In this document: positions 1 to 10,857 of the stretch, one piece after another | Position numbering within the stretch: the stretch's first letter is position 1 | Layout: every line of letters begins with the position of its first letter | Assembly: GCA_035222895.1 (NCBI GenBank) | Contig: JAVYIG010001036.1 | Span: forward strand, 124,001 to 188,000 | Direction of reading: 5' to 3' | Length of the DNA stretch: 64,000 bases | Source of the DNA: Strongylocentrotus droebachiensis | Taxonomy: Eukaryota; Echinodermata; Echinoidea; Camarodonta; Strongylocentrotidae | Position numbers and translations under genes: made by a program | Notes under the pieces: generated by a model | What the model was told of the DNA's origin: nothing | Database searches by the model: none | Seen by the model: only the letters and a program-made list of their open reading frames with translations

Positions 1-560
1 CCACAGTTCAACAAGTGGGAGGTGTATTGCAGTAGGTGCTCTTCAAAGAGAAGGATGAGAGGTGTCGGTGTTGTTGCTTTGGGGTGATGGTGTTAGTGGT
101 GGTGATACAAGGACCCACAGTTCAACAAGGGGGAGGTCTAATGCGGTAGGTGCTTATCAAAGAGAAGGATGAGAGGTGTCGGTGGTGTTGCTTTGGGGTG
201 ATGGTGTCAGTGGTGGTGATACAAGGACCCACAGTTCAACAAGTGGGAGGTGTACTGCGGTAGGTGCTCTCCAAAGAGAAGGATGAGAGGTGTTGGTGGT
301 GTTTGTTTGGGGTGATGGTGTTAGTGGTGATGATACAAGGACCCACAGTTCATCAAGTGGGAGGTGTATTGCGGTAGGTGCTCTACAAAGAGAAGGATGA
401 GAGGTGTTGGTTTGGGGTGATGGTGTTAGTGGTGGTGATACAAGGACCCACAGTTTAACAAGTTGGAGGTGTATTTCGGTAGGTGCTCTTCATAGAGAAG
501 GATGAGAGGTGGTGTTGGTGGTGTTGGTTTGTGGTGATGGTGTTAGTGGTGGTAATGATG
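1..560. repeat. 114-bp minisatellite array
   Basis: Tandem units begin with CCACAGTTCAACAAG at about 1, 115, 229, 343 and 448. The period is exactly 114 bp for the first three steps and 105 bp for the next, which carries a small deletion. Units end in a GGTGATGGTGTTAGTGGTGGTG stretch, so the array merges into GGT-rich DNA. The array probably continues left of the window. No coding potential is credible. Confidence 0.9.
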
Positions 561-1400
561 ATGATGATTATGACACTAATGTTGGTGAGGAGGAGGATGC
601 TTATAATGATGCTGCTGAGGGTAAGATGGTAATATGTTAATGATGGTATACGTTGTGGGGTGACGATGTTGGTCTTGGTGTTTACGATAGTGGCGATAGG
701 CGTGGTTTTGGTGGTACAGGTATGTGGATTGGTGATAGTTATCTTGGTATTTACATTTTGGGTGGTCATGATCATGATATTGACGATCGAGGTAATAAGA
801 GAAATGCCCTTGCCAAAAGATAAGGTGTGCTTATGAGGCGTCCAGGGATTACCGGTAACAGTTTTAACAAGGAGGTATATATGTGTAGGTGCTAATGGTG
901 GTAATGTTTGGATGTAGTGCCGTTGGTGGTGGTGTCAGGTGATGATGTTGGTGATGGTGGTGATGGTACTGATGGTAATGGCAATGACACCAGTAGCCAT
1001 GGCAAAAATTATGTTAATGGTGGGGATAGTGTCAGCAGCAGTGATGGTGTACTGGTGGTGGTGCTTGTTGGGGTGGATATGATACATGTCGTAATTGTGT
1101 TCATTATAATAGTGGTATTAATGATCAGTCCTTCTCCAGAAAGATGAGGTGCGCACAAGTGCGTCCCAGGGGACACACAGTGCAACAGGTGAAAGGTTTA
1201 TATCAGTAGATGATCTTCAGAGGGGAGGATGGGAGTCCATGGGGGTGGTGGTGGTGATGATGATAAAAATGTACATAAAGATGTTGATGATGGTTGTGTT
1301 GGTGATGGTGGTAGGTGGTGGTCTGCTATGTAGGAGGAGGTGTGATAGGATGATGAGACAGTAAGTCAAAAAACAACCATGTTCATTCCAATCCATCTCT
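561..1400. repeat. GGT/GAT-rich low-complexity DNA with decayed minisatellite units
   Basis: The DNA stays rich in GGTGGT and GATGAT triplets. Degenerate relatives of the 114-bp unit are recognisable near 850-905 (GTAACAGTTTTAACAAGGAGG) and 1169-1235 (ACACACAGTGCAACAGGTG). Short ORFs on both strands here are products of low complexity. Confidence 0.6.
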
Positions 1401-2854
1401 CTCAAATTTCCCTCTGTCCACCAGGCTCAACTCATATCCTAACGCCGGAGGGATTCCTCAGCGATCTGCGTGAACTGGGTAGCAACTGAGTCACCCGACC
1501 CCCAACCGCAGCCAGCGATGGATAACCCAACACTCAGGAGGGCTCCATTGCACGTTCATCAACATCTCTGATAGAAACGGGAAGGTTTCTCCATGGCTTT
1601 CGTTCCTTCTTTTGCCGAAAAAGAAATTGATTCTAAATAATCATTCCAGCGTGAGTAGCAGAGAGCCGTAGCTCAATATGTATTATCATAGATTTCCAGT
1701 AGAGCTCTTGCTAGGTTACAATTAATTATGAAGGTATTCTGTGTTTTTGATGAAACCTGTGAATCGATTCAGTCGTTGTACTAAGGACTATAGAATATTA
1801 TATACATGTATATCTACAAACCAGTGTTTATTTATTCCTTCAACATACCACTGTAAATATCCCATTTTTGTACCATTATTTGACCAGAATATGGACTACT
1901 CTCCTGGAGTTTCTTTTGGCTTCGTTTTTAACCTGTTGAAATCAGTATGAAAATCATGAGGAATGCATGTTGAATAAAATGAAATGTTCTTCAATGGGTC
2001 AATTGGGCATGTCAAATTCCCTACCTGAATGTAGATTCTTGACATCTCTATCAATTTGACCTCCATACTGTCCACTTCAAGCATACTTTACTTCGGTCAA
2101 TCCATAGATCATGCATATTCATGAAGGGGCATGATGACAGAAAATGGATAAAGGCTCTTATGAAGAGGAATATGATGATCTATAGATTGATTGGATTTCA
2201 GATCATGTTTTTTTCTCCTCATTCTATCTCAAGGTAACATTTATGAAAGCTCTAGAGATAAACTTCAACTAATTGAATCAGAAACAGTTCAAAGTTTTGT
2301 CTTGTGGCAAGTTCGATTGGTATGCTGGAAGCTACAGCTGTCTGTCACTTTCTTTCAGGTATATGAAGGAAGATTTTTCCAACAGATTGAAATATCTGCA
2401 ATGAAAGAGAAAATTCATTTAAGTAATCTTAAACAGGTCTTTCATACTACTTTACTTTTCAGAATGGAACCTGTAGGTAACTAGAGGAAAATGAAAGCAC
2501 ATTTCAATTTCTCAATAGTCCTTTGTATTAACCCATTAAGTACCACAATGTTTTTCGTATAACACAGATCACTATGGGTTTCTGTTGCCTAGACTGATAG
2601 CTGTAATGAAAAGGTTAAGAGATTATTATGTATATATTTGTACTAGAGTCTAAGGTAGGATCCCAGACTTTATTTATGCTTATTGAATCGCTGTAGCCCA
2701 CCTTTTCTTTTTCTTTGTATAATTTGTTAACCCTGATATGGTGCATAATTTTTGTTTTCCTTTCCATGCTCTGATTTTCTTATCGTCTGTTCAGAGCCAA
2801 AAGGGCTCTTCCGGCTCCAAACAAACGTTATATACTGTCATTAGGGATTTATAA
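1401..2854. other. Stretch with no recognised feature
   Basis: AT-rich, non-repetitive sequence. A 97-codon open frame at 2191-2484 has no family resemblance that I recognise and no clear splice context. I see no RNA gene and no mobile-element ends. Confidence 0.4.
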
Positions 2855-2859
2855 AATAA

Positions 2860-3270
2860 GGCTCAGAATTATGAAGAGTTACGATTGATCCGAGTGGATC
2901 ATAACGCGTAAGTCGTCCTACCCATCCATTGATTTAAAAGTCGTAATGATAACAGAAACATTTATAAAGCGTTTAGTACTGTGATGTACTATTATTACTT
3001 GGGCATTAGCTGAGCTATCCTTGTAGGGCGCTCTGGTATTCAAGGAATTTCTTCCTACCCTGTACCCAGTTACATCACCTGGGTGTAGAGTGGCAAATGC
3101 ACATTAGTGTCTTGCCGAAGGACATTGGTGCTGTGGCGAGACTTGAACCGTGTGAGTTACAGCCCAGTGACGTATCCACTAGACCATGACACCTCTACAC
3201 AATTACCATTACTTGTATGACTTGTGATCAATTTGAATTGATCGCAACTGTTAACAAGCCTGGGCCTTTA
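2860..3270. mobile_element. Foldback MITE (GATTGATC family) interrupted by a SINE
   Basis: The outer arms are GAAGAGTTACGATTGATCC near 2873 and GATCAATTTGAATTGATCGC near 3227. They match arms of related copies at 25416-25540 and 46123-46276, which share the AGTT-GATTGAT / ATCAAT-CAACT plan. The SINE at about 2955-3196 sits between the arms, so it inserted into an existing MITE. Confidence 0.55.
2955..3196 (-). mobile_element. tRNA-derived SINE, family 1
   Basis: On the minus strand the head reads as a tRNA-like pol III promoter: box A TGGTCTAGTGGATACG and box B GGTTCAAGTC. A body follows with a CTTCGGCAAGACA block and an AAGCGCTTTATA-like 3' part (here AACGCTTTATAAATG). Other copies lie at 37033-37345, 47930-48160, 61873-62132 and, as a 3' fragment, 23160-23332. 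Confidence 0.75.
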
Positions 3271-4612
3271 GTGTGAAAGGATTAGTGTATTGATAAAGGT
3301 ATTATGTCACTGAAGAGTTATGTTTAGTCCTCCTAATCAATCCCTGATCTATTGATTTGCCATTGATTGTAGTTTTATATTTTATTCATATTTACAGGGT
3401 AGCAGTTAATTGTTATATGTTTATAGAAAATTGGGGGGTTGTATCACACCAATTCTCAATCACCAACTGAGCTGTTTTTCTTGTACATGTAGGTGCTGTT
3501 ATGACTCGATATCTATAAATGTCCATCTAATTATTAATCTGCAGCTAGTTCTCTAAACAATTAATTTGGAACCATTTTCCAATCATGAAATTATTGGAGT
3601 TTTTATGTATAGTATTTATTCCTACTTAAAATCATATATGTAGACAACTAGCTTTCTGTATATTGTATTCAAGTCAGAAATTTGTGTAGGCATGATTTGT
3701 TTTCCTTCGGATAATTCTCTCTTTTTAATGCTGTAAATCTAATTTGCTTCGAGACATCTAGTTTAGTATGTGATTGCTTGTTTATACATGTATGTACTGA
3801 GACTGTATATAGCTTGACATTACATTATCCAAATCTCTATCTATTTGATGTACATGTATCTACCTGTTTAATATCTCATAAAAACAATGACTTCTAGGAG
3901 ATGCTTTTGATGGTTTATTTTGATACCTGACTGCTAAGAAAGCATATGTATGCTTGCAAGTAAGCAATCGGGGGGACTGACAGTTTTAAATGCTCTCTGA
4001 GTCTGACCTGGTAATGAGGATTAATGCTTTAGCAAAGGGCTTGGTGTTGAAGCCGGATACTCTCAGGTTTGAGACCACTGCTCTACCACTGAGCTTAAGT
4101 ATTATACATGGTGGGCAGAGTTTTGATGATGAACTACATCCTATACGGTAAGTTGACGTATAGATAAGAAGCCCATGTGAGATGACTTGTTATCTTCTTT
4201 CAAAGTTTACCTCTTGAGAGTCAAAGGCATGTAATAACCATAGTTCATGTTTATTTTTAAGAAAAGTGTTGGGGTCACAGACATACATCCTATCATTTAT
4301 AGGTTCTACAAGTCATTCGACAACAAATTTTAACTGCTAAAAATGAGCTGTGTGCTTCTCTTTCAAGAACCGGCATTAATCTATGTGTACATTTATTAAC
4401 TGGATTGTATAATGATTGGTAATTAGGGTTTAATTCATAAATCTACCAATTTTTGTATTAAATATAATATAAAAAACAAAACTTAAGGAGAGAATAGCTC
4501 TGAAATGTAATTTGGGATCTACCTGTCAAGGCTTTGTGCATCAAAAAATAGAAGTGACCATGCCAGTATGACAGCAAAATGAAAACAAATTGATTACTAG
4601 TACCCAAAGTCG
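3271..4612. other. AT-rich stretch, only a SINE fragment
   Basis: Apart from the tRNA-like piece at 4018-4110 I see no exon, RNA gene or element ends. Short ATGTACATGT-type motifs recur, as elsewhere in the window. Confidence 0.4.
4018..4110 (-). mobile_element. tRNA-like SINE fragment, family 2
   Basis: The reverse complement starts TAAGCTCAGTGGTAGAGC, a classical tRNA D-arm / box A sequence, and ends with ATTAATCCTCATTAC. A related copy at about 44205-44340 shares the ATCCTCATTAC end and the GTTCAGTGACAAAGC D-arm. It lacks a complete cloverleaf, so it is a SINE rather than a tRNA gene. Confidence 0.6.
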
Positions 4613-4858
4613 TTAAAGGCAGGGTATTTTTAATACCGTCTTCACTACCACTGCTGTAATGTAATTTCAATCACGCCATGTTTTGGTGACGGCGTACATA
4701 GAGCGATTTCCAGTTCCTGTACCCAAGCATCATTACGCGCGCGTCATGCGGTTGGCGAGGCATTGTGGGACATGGCGTCGACATTTCAGGACATTATGAG
4801 CAGCAGATGGCAGTATACATACATCTGAAGTAGCATCAGTATAATTCCCTGCCTTTAA
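4613..4858. mobile_element. TTAA-bounded MITE
   Basis: A 246-bp segment is flanked by TTAA on both sides. Its inverted ends are AGGCAGGGTATT on the left and AATTCCCTGCCT on the right. The TTAA target site is characteristic of piggyBac-type elements; that assignment is inference because no transposase is present. Confidence 0.65.
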
Positions 4859-5550
4859 AACACAAGAATGAAAGACAAATTATGTCTAGGGTCAGATAGG
4901 AGTTGTTTTTCAGATATTACGGTAATCACACGTAACATTTGAGCTTTGTAAAGAGTACTGTAAATATAAAATGTGTTTCCTCTATGCATATCTATCAATA
5001 GAATTACCATGTGATTACTAGACATGTCATTTCTTGCTTACAAGTCGTTCAGATGGTGTGGTAGAAGTTTAAGTTCGCTATGATTCAAATCTCATTACAA
5101 ACTGTCATTATGTGCAATAATAAGCCTCGATGTGATGCCCACTATTACAGACAGTAAACTATTACAAGTGGAAATGTTATTCGATGTGATTTATAGATCG
5201 GTGAAGATGTAAAACTACACAAAAGTAGCTCTCGTAATTTACAAAATGAGTTTGCATTTACTTATTTTATGTCTAATACATTCGTAAGGTCATCATATTA
5301 AGAGTGATATATAAAGAAAGATAGATATTAAAAGGAATGATCTATGTATATCTTCCCTCTTTTTGTTTGAGTATTTCTTGCTTTAATATACTTTTGTCTC
5401 CATTTTATATTAGGAAATCTCTCTCTCTATCTCTCAGTTTGTGTGTTTTTTTTGTTAGATAATAAGCAGGTTGATATATCCTTCCACAAGATATTAGAAG
5501 CAAAATTATATGAGTGTCACGTTGGTATGGAATATCTTCTCCACTTATAA
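4859..5550. other. AT-rich stretch with no recognised feature
   Basis: No exon-like splice structure, RNA gene or repeat with clear ends is visible before the homopolymer tracts at 5566. Confidence 0.4.
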
Positions 5551-5565
5551 CAGTTATATATATAT

Positions 5566-5594
5566 TTTTTTTTTTTTTTTCGGGGGGGGGGGGG
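5566..5594. repeat. Adjacent poly(T) and poly(G) tracts
   Basis: A run of T is followed almost directly by a run of 13 G. This is one of more than a dozen long G or C homopolymers in the window. Exact lengths may be sequencing-sensitive. Confidence 0.8.
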
Positions 5595-5635
5595 TATTTG
5601 TACTACCATCCCAACGTTTTTCAACCTTCTCTCTA

Positions 5636-6652
5636 TCCTTTCTGTCTACATTTCTCTCTCTCACTACCTTTCTCTCTCTCTCTCACTTCCTTTCTCTCTC
5701 ATCCCTCTACCTTTCTCTCTCTCTCTACCTTTCTCTCTCAACGCTCTACCTTTCTCTCTCTCTCTCTACCTTTCTCTCTCACTACCTTTCTCTCTCTCTC
5801 TACCTTTCTCTCTCCTCCCTCTACGTTTCTCTCTCTCTTCCTTTTTCTCTCATCCCTCTACCTTTCTCTCTTACTACCTTTCTCTCTCATCACTCTACCT
5901 TTCTCTCTCATCCCTCTACCTTTCTCTCTCTCTCACTACCTTTCTCTCTCTCTCTCTCTCTCTACCTTTCTCTCTCTCTCTCTCTCTACCTTTCTCTCTC
6001 ATCCCTCTACCTTTCTCTCTCTCTCTCTACCTTTCTCTCTCACTACCTTTCTCTCTCTCTCTCTCTCTACCTTTCTCTCTCCTCCCTCTACGTTTCTCTC
6101 TCTCTTCCTTTTTCTCTCATCCCTCTACCTTTCTCTCTCTCTCTCTACCTTTCTCTCTCTCTCTCTCTACCTTTCTCTCTCTCTCTCTCTCTCTCTACCT
6201 TTCTCTCTCATCCCTCTTCCTTTCTCTCTCTCTCTCTACCTTTCTCTCTCACTACCTTTCTCTCTCTCTCTACCTTTCTCTCTCCTCCCTCTACGTTTCT
6301 CTCTCTCTTCCTTTTTCTCTCATCCCTCTACCTTTCTCTCTCTCTCTCTACCTTTCTCTCTTAATACCTTTCTCTCTCATCACTCTACCTTTCTCTCTCA
6401 TCCCTCTACCTTTCTCTCTCTCTCTATCTTTCTCTCTCACTACCTTTCCCTCTCTCTCTCTCTCTACCTTTCTCTCTCCTCCCTCTACGTTTCTCTCTCT
6501 CTTCCTTTTTCTCTCATCCCTCTACCTTTCTCTCTCTCTCTCTACCTTTCTCTCTCATCCCTCTACCTTTCTCTCTCTCTCTACCTTTCTCTCTCATCCA
6601 TCTACCTTTCTCTCTCTCTCTCATCCCTCTAGCTTTCTCTCTCTCTCTCTTT
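5636..6652. repeat. Compound CT-rich minisatellite, left block
   Basis: Built from CTACCTTTCTCTCTC modules separated by CATCC, ACTA or (TC)n. A longer module containing CCTCCCTCTACGTTTCTCTC recurs with CTACGTTTC at about 5821, 6088, 6291 and 6485. The long open frames across it encode only Ser/Leu/Phe/Thr repeats and are not genes. Confidence 0.95.
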
Positions 6653-7162
6653 TTGTTTTTGTTTGTCTTATTACATTATATTCCATTATGTTTTTGTTTG
6701 TCCAATGGACGATTATGCCGTATTTAGTTAATCTGCATAAATCTTAACAATCCAATCACAACTCACTTACATGTACAAAAATGAAACTTATAATTTCTTA
6801 TATAGTTAAGACAATAATGTATTTTTGAAGAAACAAATTTTTGTTTGTTTTGTTTTTATCTTTCTTTTTCTTCATGTTTGTATTTAGATTGTTCATGTAG
6901 TATTCTCCACTTTTCATGTATGCTTGCCATATTGTATAATATTGTATTTATGTTTAGCATAGGCTAGGTTTAGATCATTCCTATTTATTGTTATACTTTT
7001 ATATTGTTTTTTTTTTGTATTCTGTATTCTTTGTATTAATTATTAAGCTATGTTTGTATTCTTTATTATGTATCATTATCATGACATGTACATGTGTTGT
7101 ACTCTCATACCCCAGAAGGGGGTCGAATGAGTCAATAAATTATATTCTATTCTATTCTATTC
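6653..7162 (+). mobile_element. 5'-truncated LINE 3' end inside the minisatellite
   Basis: Unique sequence interrupts the CT array. It ends with CATACCCCAGAAGGGGGTCG, then an ATGAGTCAATAAATTATATTC stretch, then a pentanucleotide (TATTC)n tail. That layout is typical of a non-LTR retrotransposon 3' UTR with a simple-sequence tail. No reverse transcriptase part is present, so it is a short truncated copy. The family is not assigned. Confidence 0.6.
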
Positions 7163-8005
7163 TCTCTACCTTTCTCTCTCATCCCTCTACCTTTCTCTCT
7201 TACTACCTTTCTCTCTCATCCCTCTAGCTTTCTCTCTCTCTCTACCTTTCTCTCTCCTCCCTCTACCTTTCTCTCTCATCCCTCTACCTTTCTCTCTTAC
7301 TACCTTTCTCTCTCATCCCTCTACCTTTCTCTCTCATCCCTCTAGCTTTCTCTCTCATCCCTCTACCTTTCTCTCATCCCTCTACCTTTCTCTCTTACTA
7401 CCTTTCCCTCTCATCCCTCTACCTTTCTCTCTCATCCCTCTAGCTTTCTCTCTCTCTCTACCTTTCTCTCTCATCCCTCTACCTTTCTCTCTTACTACCT
7501 TTCTCTCTCATCCCACTACCTTTCTAATAATAATAATAATAATACATTACATGTATAATGCGCTTAATACAATGTTTCTCTCTCACTACCTTTCTCTCTC
7601 TCTCTCTCTCTACCTTTCTCTCTCATCCCTCTACCTTTCTCTCTCTCTCTCTACCTTTCTCTCTCACTACCTTTCCCTCTCTCTCTCTCTACCTTTCTCT
7701 CTCCTCCCTCTACGTTTCTCTCTCTTCCTTTTTCTCTCATCCCTCTACCTTTCTCTCTCACTACCTTTCTCTCTCTCTCTCTACCTTTCCCTCTCTCTCT
7801 CTCTACCTTTCTCTCTCCTCCCTCTACGTTTCTCTCCCTCTACCTTTCTCTCTCACTACCTTTCCCTCTCTCTCTCTCTACCTTTCTCTCTCCTCCCTCT
7901 ACGTTTCTCTCTCTCTTCCTTTTTCTCTCATCCCTCTACCTTTCTCTCTCACTACCTTTCTCTCTCTCTCTCTCTCTACCTTTCTGACTCTCTCTCTCTT
8001 TCTTC
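7163..8005. repeat. Compound CT-rich minisatellite, right block
   Basis: The same CTACCTTTCTCTCTC modules resume after the LINE, with CTACGTTTC modules near 7709, 7823 and 7899. A small (ATA)n insert with a SINE-tail-like GTATAATGCGCTTAATAC piece lies at 7526-7575. Confidence 0.9.
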
Positions 8006-8980
8006 ATCTTTGTTGGTCAAACTTTCACCCCCCCCCCTATTCAGCTCTTCTTTCATTCTCTTGCCACATTTTTTTTCATAGATAGCCTCATTGTTCAGTA
8101 TCAACGTGTTTAAGGGATCCCCTTGCACATCTCCAGGGTGGACTACTCTGAAAACATGCTGCTCAAAGTGGTGGCTAATTTTTTTTCCACAGCATATTTT
8201 CAGGGTGCGATAGTACATCCCGAAGTGCAAGGTGGTCCCCTAGATCAATTGATACATAACAAAACTCTACAACATCCCATGTTTTAAAAAGAAAACCCAA
8301 ATTAGGGTTTTGCAGGGTTTTGCACTCCCCCCCCCCCCCCTTCCTGGCTATTTATGTAGTGACTCCCCTTTCAACAATGTACTAGAGTATTAATCCATGT
8401 CTCTGTGTCTGTAGTCATATGTTCAAGTGCTAAATACGCAATTTTACAATGAAAATCTTTCATTTTTTCAGCAATTATATATATCAAATTAAATCTTTAA
8501 TATTTCACAAATATCAATACATCCCGAGTGTCAAATACATGTTAATTATGCTACATTACTGGACACATTCCGATCATTAAAAAAAAATGCATAATTTGTT
8601 AATCACTCTTTACAATACATAACAAAGAATATTTTGCAGTCCTACAGAACTACAAAACACCTGGCAAAACAAATATCAGTACCTTTTAGTTTAAAATTCA
8701 TATTTGACTTACTTGACAAACATACCGTAAATTCTCAGCAATTATGGGCCCTTTCCAATTCTGTTGAATTGTAAATCATTGGAATCGATTGCAACTCATA
8801 CACAGTGTGCACCAATGGGGGAGGGGGAGGGGCTTTCATTGTCATAACAGGGTCTAAACATAGATAGGACTTGCACCATGTACATGAGCTACAATAAAAA
8901 AAACAGCAAAAAGAAATGTTGAGTCCTTTCATAATGCAGTACAATGTGCCATTCGTGAATAGGAATTATTCAATGGTATA
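8006..8980. other. Non-coding stretch with a poly(C) run
   Basis: Contains a C homopolymer at about 8328-8340. The minus-strand open frame at 7976-8230 runs out of the minisatellite and is not convincing. Nothing else is recognised. Confidence 0.4.
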
Positions 8981-9153
8981 CAAATGATGCACAGGTTTGA
9001 GTGCATCTGTAAAGATTGTGTGCACAAGGTACCTTTGAATGGTTTGAACCCACGAGGCGCAGCCGAGTGGGTTTTAGACCAAATTCAAAGGTACCGCGTG
9101 CACACAATTCCACCGACCTACGAATTAAACCTGTGCATCATCTGTTTATAAGA
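8981..9153. mobile_element. Foldback element around GAGGCGCAGCCGAG
   Basis: Nested inverted arms are visible. ATGATGCACAGGTTTGAG pairs with TTAAACCTGTGCATCAT, and GTGTGCACAAGGTACCTTTG pairs with CAAAGGTACCGCGTGCACAC. The central loop is GAGGCGCAGCCGAG flanked by CCAC and GTGG. It is a non-autonomous hairpin element. Confidence 0.7.
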
Positions 9154-9196
9154 TGTTATTTTACAGATTTACCAGATGCATGGCAAAATCATCATG

Positions 9197-9420
9197 AAAT
9201 TTAAAAAAAAAAAAAAAAAAATTGTCAGTGCACATTACCGTAAACTTAAAAAAAAAAAAAAAAAAAAAAAAAATTATAGAATTTATTAATTTTTTAAACA
9301 GATTATAATTATCAAAAAACACGAAAAACAAATAATTATCACCAAAAAAAAATTATTAAAAAAAATGAGAATTATTTTTAAAAAAAGGATATCGCCGATA
9401 TCGCGTGCATCTAGTAAAAA
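9197..9420. repeat. Clustered poly(A) tracts
   Basis: Several A runs (about 9197-9220, 9248-9272, and shorter ones to 9420) occur in AT-rich sequence. This may be a decayed retroelement tail, but no body is recognised. Confidence 0.5.
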
Positions 9421-10825
9421 AAATTACATGGTAATTGACCAGTCAGAATGCAGGGATTCTAAATTGGCAATGCAGTGTCAAATTTATAATCAATTGTGTA
9501 AAAATTTATACATGAAAAAAGTGATTTTAGTAGACCCCTGAGAATGCTGTGAATTGCTTTGGATTAACAGACTATACCTGCAAAAAACAGAGTTTCTTCT
9601 TATTGGCCAATATTGAGACGTTGTCATGAACTAAACTTTGATTTAAATCCTCAATTAATTAACATAGGCCAGGAAAGTATCTTCCAAAGCTGTCAAAATT
9701 ACTGGTTTACTGACATCCTATTGAAACATGTGTATTAAAATGAAACAATGCATGTTGACAAACTTGTATTTATGACGGTTTTGGGAAGCAATGCTTTATG
9801 GAGCTTGGGGAAACAAGTTTACTTGCTGCATGCCTGCAATAAAGGCCATAACTACTGCCACTGAATAACTATACATGGTCATAATGGCCTTAATAAACAT
9901 GTACATACAGTGTGAGTCAAAAAAAAGTTTTCGCCTAGAAAATTGCTAATTGTTTTAAAAATCATCTATGAACAGTAAATTATTACCTGTATACATCTTA
10001 TAAAAGAGTGTTTTATCCCAAATCATTTAGAATCATATTGTGTGGTATGTGTTCACGCTTGAATGAACAGGAGGCATTGTTTGCGAGAGTGCAAAAATCG
10101 ACTTGCGCCAAAGTTGCTGATGTGATGTTTCAATAAATATAAATTTTCTAGGTGTAAACCTTTTTTTTACTCACATGGTATAGCAGGCAGCTGACATGTA
10201 TTTAATAATCTAAATACAATATACATACAACAAATGTAAATAAAAATATAAATGCATCAAAATGCTACATGTATTGCACTAAAATAAGTTCTTATCTCAG
10301 ATATGAGATGCTGTATGATTTGATACAAAATTATAAAATATTCACATCATAGATGAGCACAATATACAAAATAAACCAAACATTTCAAAACTTACATGTT
10401 TAATCTCATTTCAATTCTATTTGAAAATCAATGTATATATGGTGGCTACAGTCGTTGCTACTATCCCTCGTAACTCTGCAATTCAATAAATAAGTACATG
10501 TAGAGCGTACATAAGGTCTTTGATACATAGACATTTGGTAAGAATATCTTTAACACATCATTTATCACTTCTGTTTCTGAACTTCTCTTTTGCCTCCAAA
10601 TTATTAAAAACCTTACCATGGATCCTCTGAATGAATGTATCTGGTACATGTATAAACAACACAAATAATCAGAAATTTCTTGTATTAATGATCTGATGAT
10701 CTATTGCTTGAATACACAACAGATCTCATCATCTACAGATCTACAGTAGTCCCTTTCACAACTTGATCTATTCCAAACCTCTTTGTCTTTCTTTCAAACT
10801 AGCCATGCTAGTAGTCAGCCGTGTG
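9421..10825 (-). other. Probable VAMP4 downstream / 3' UTR region
   Basis: AT-rich sequence directly 3' of the VAMP4 stop on the minus strand. A variant polyadenylation hexamer ATTAAA (minus strand, 10201-10206) lies about 620 bp after the stop. The true transcript end cannot be fixed from sequence alone. Confidence 0.35.
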
Positions 10826-10857
10826 TTACTTATTCCTGGTCTTCAAAATGATTGGAA
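10826..10857 (-). CDS. VAMP4: VAMP4 terminal exon
   Basis: 32 nt encoding IPIILKTRNK and the stop TAA at 10828-10826, after acceptor CTGCAG. It completes the anchor and the short lumenal basic tail. Confidence 0.85.

Noticed and set aside
3120..3196. Possible tRNA gene on the minus strand
   Set aside because: Box A and box B are good but the cloverleaf is incomplete, and the sequence continues into a SINE body shared by other copies.
5510..6632. Long plus-strand open frames (284 and 372 codons) of Ser/Leu/Phe/Thr repeats
   Set aside because: They lie wholly in the CT minisatellite and follow from its CTACCTTTCTCTCTC unit. There is no start context or homology.
7551..8085. Two overlapping 175-codon plus-strand frames
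   Set aside because: Same CT minisatellite, low complexity in every frame.
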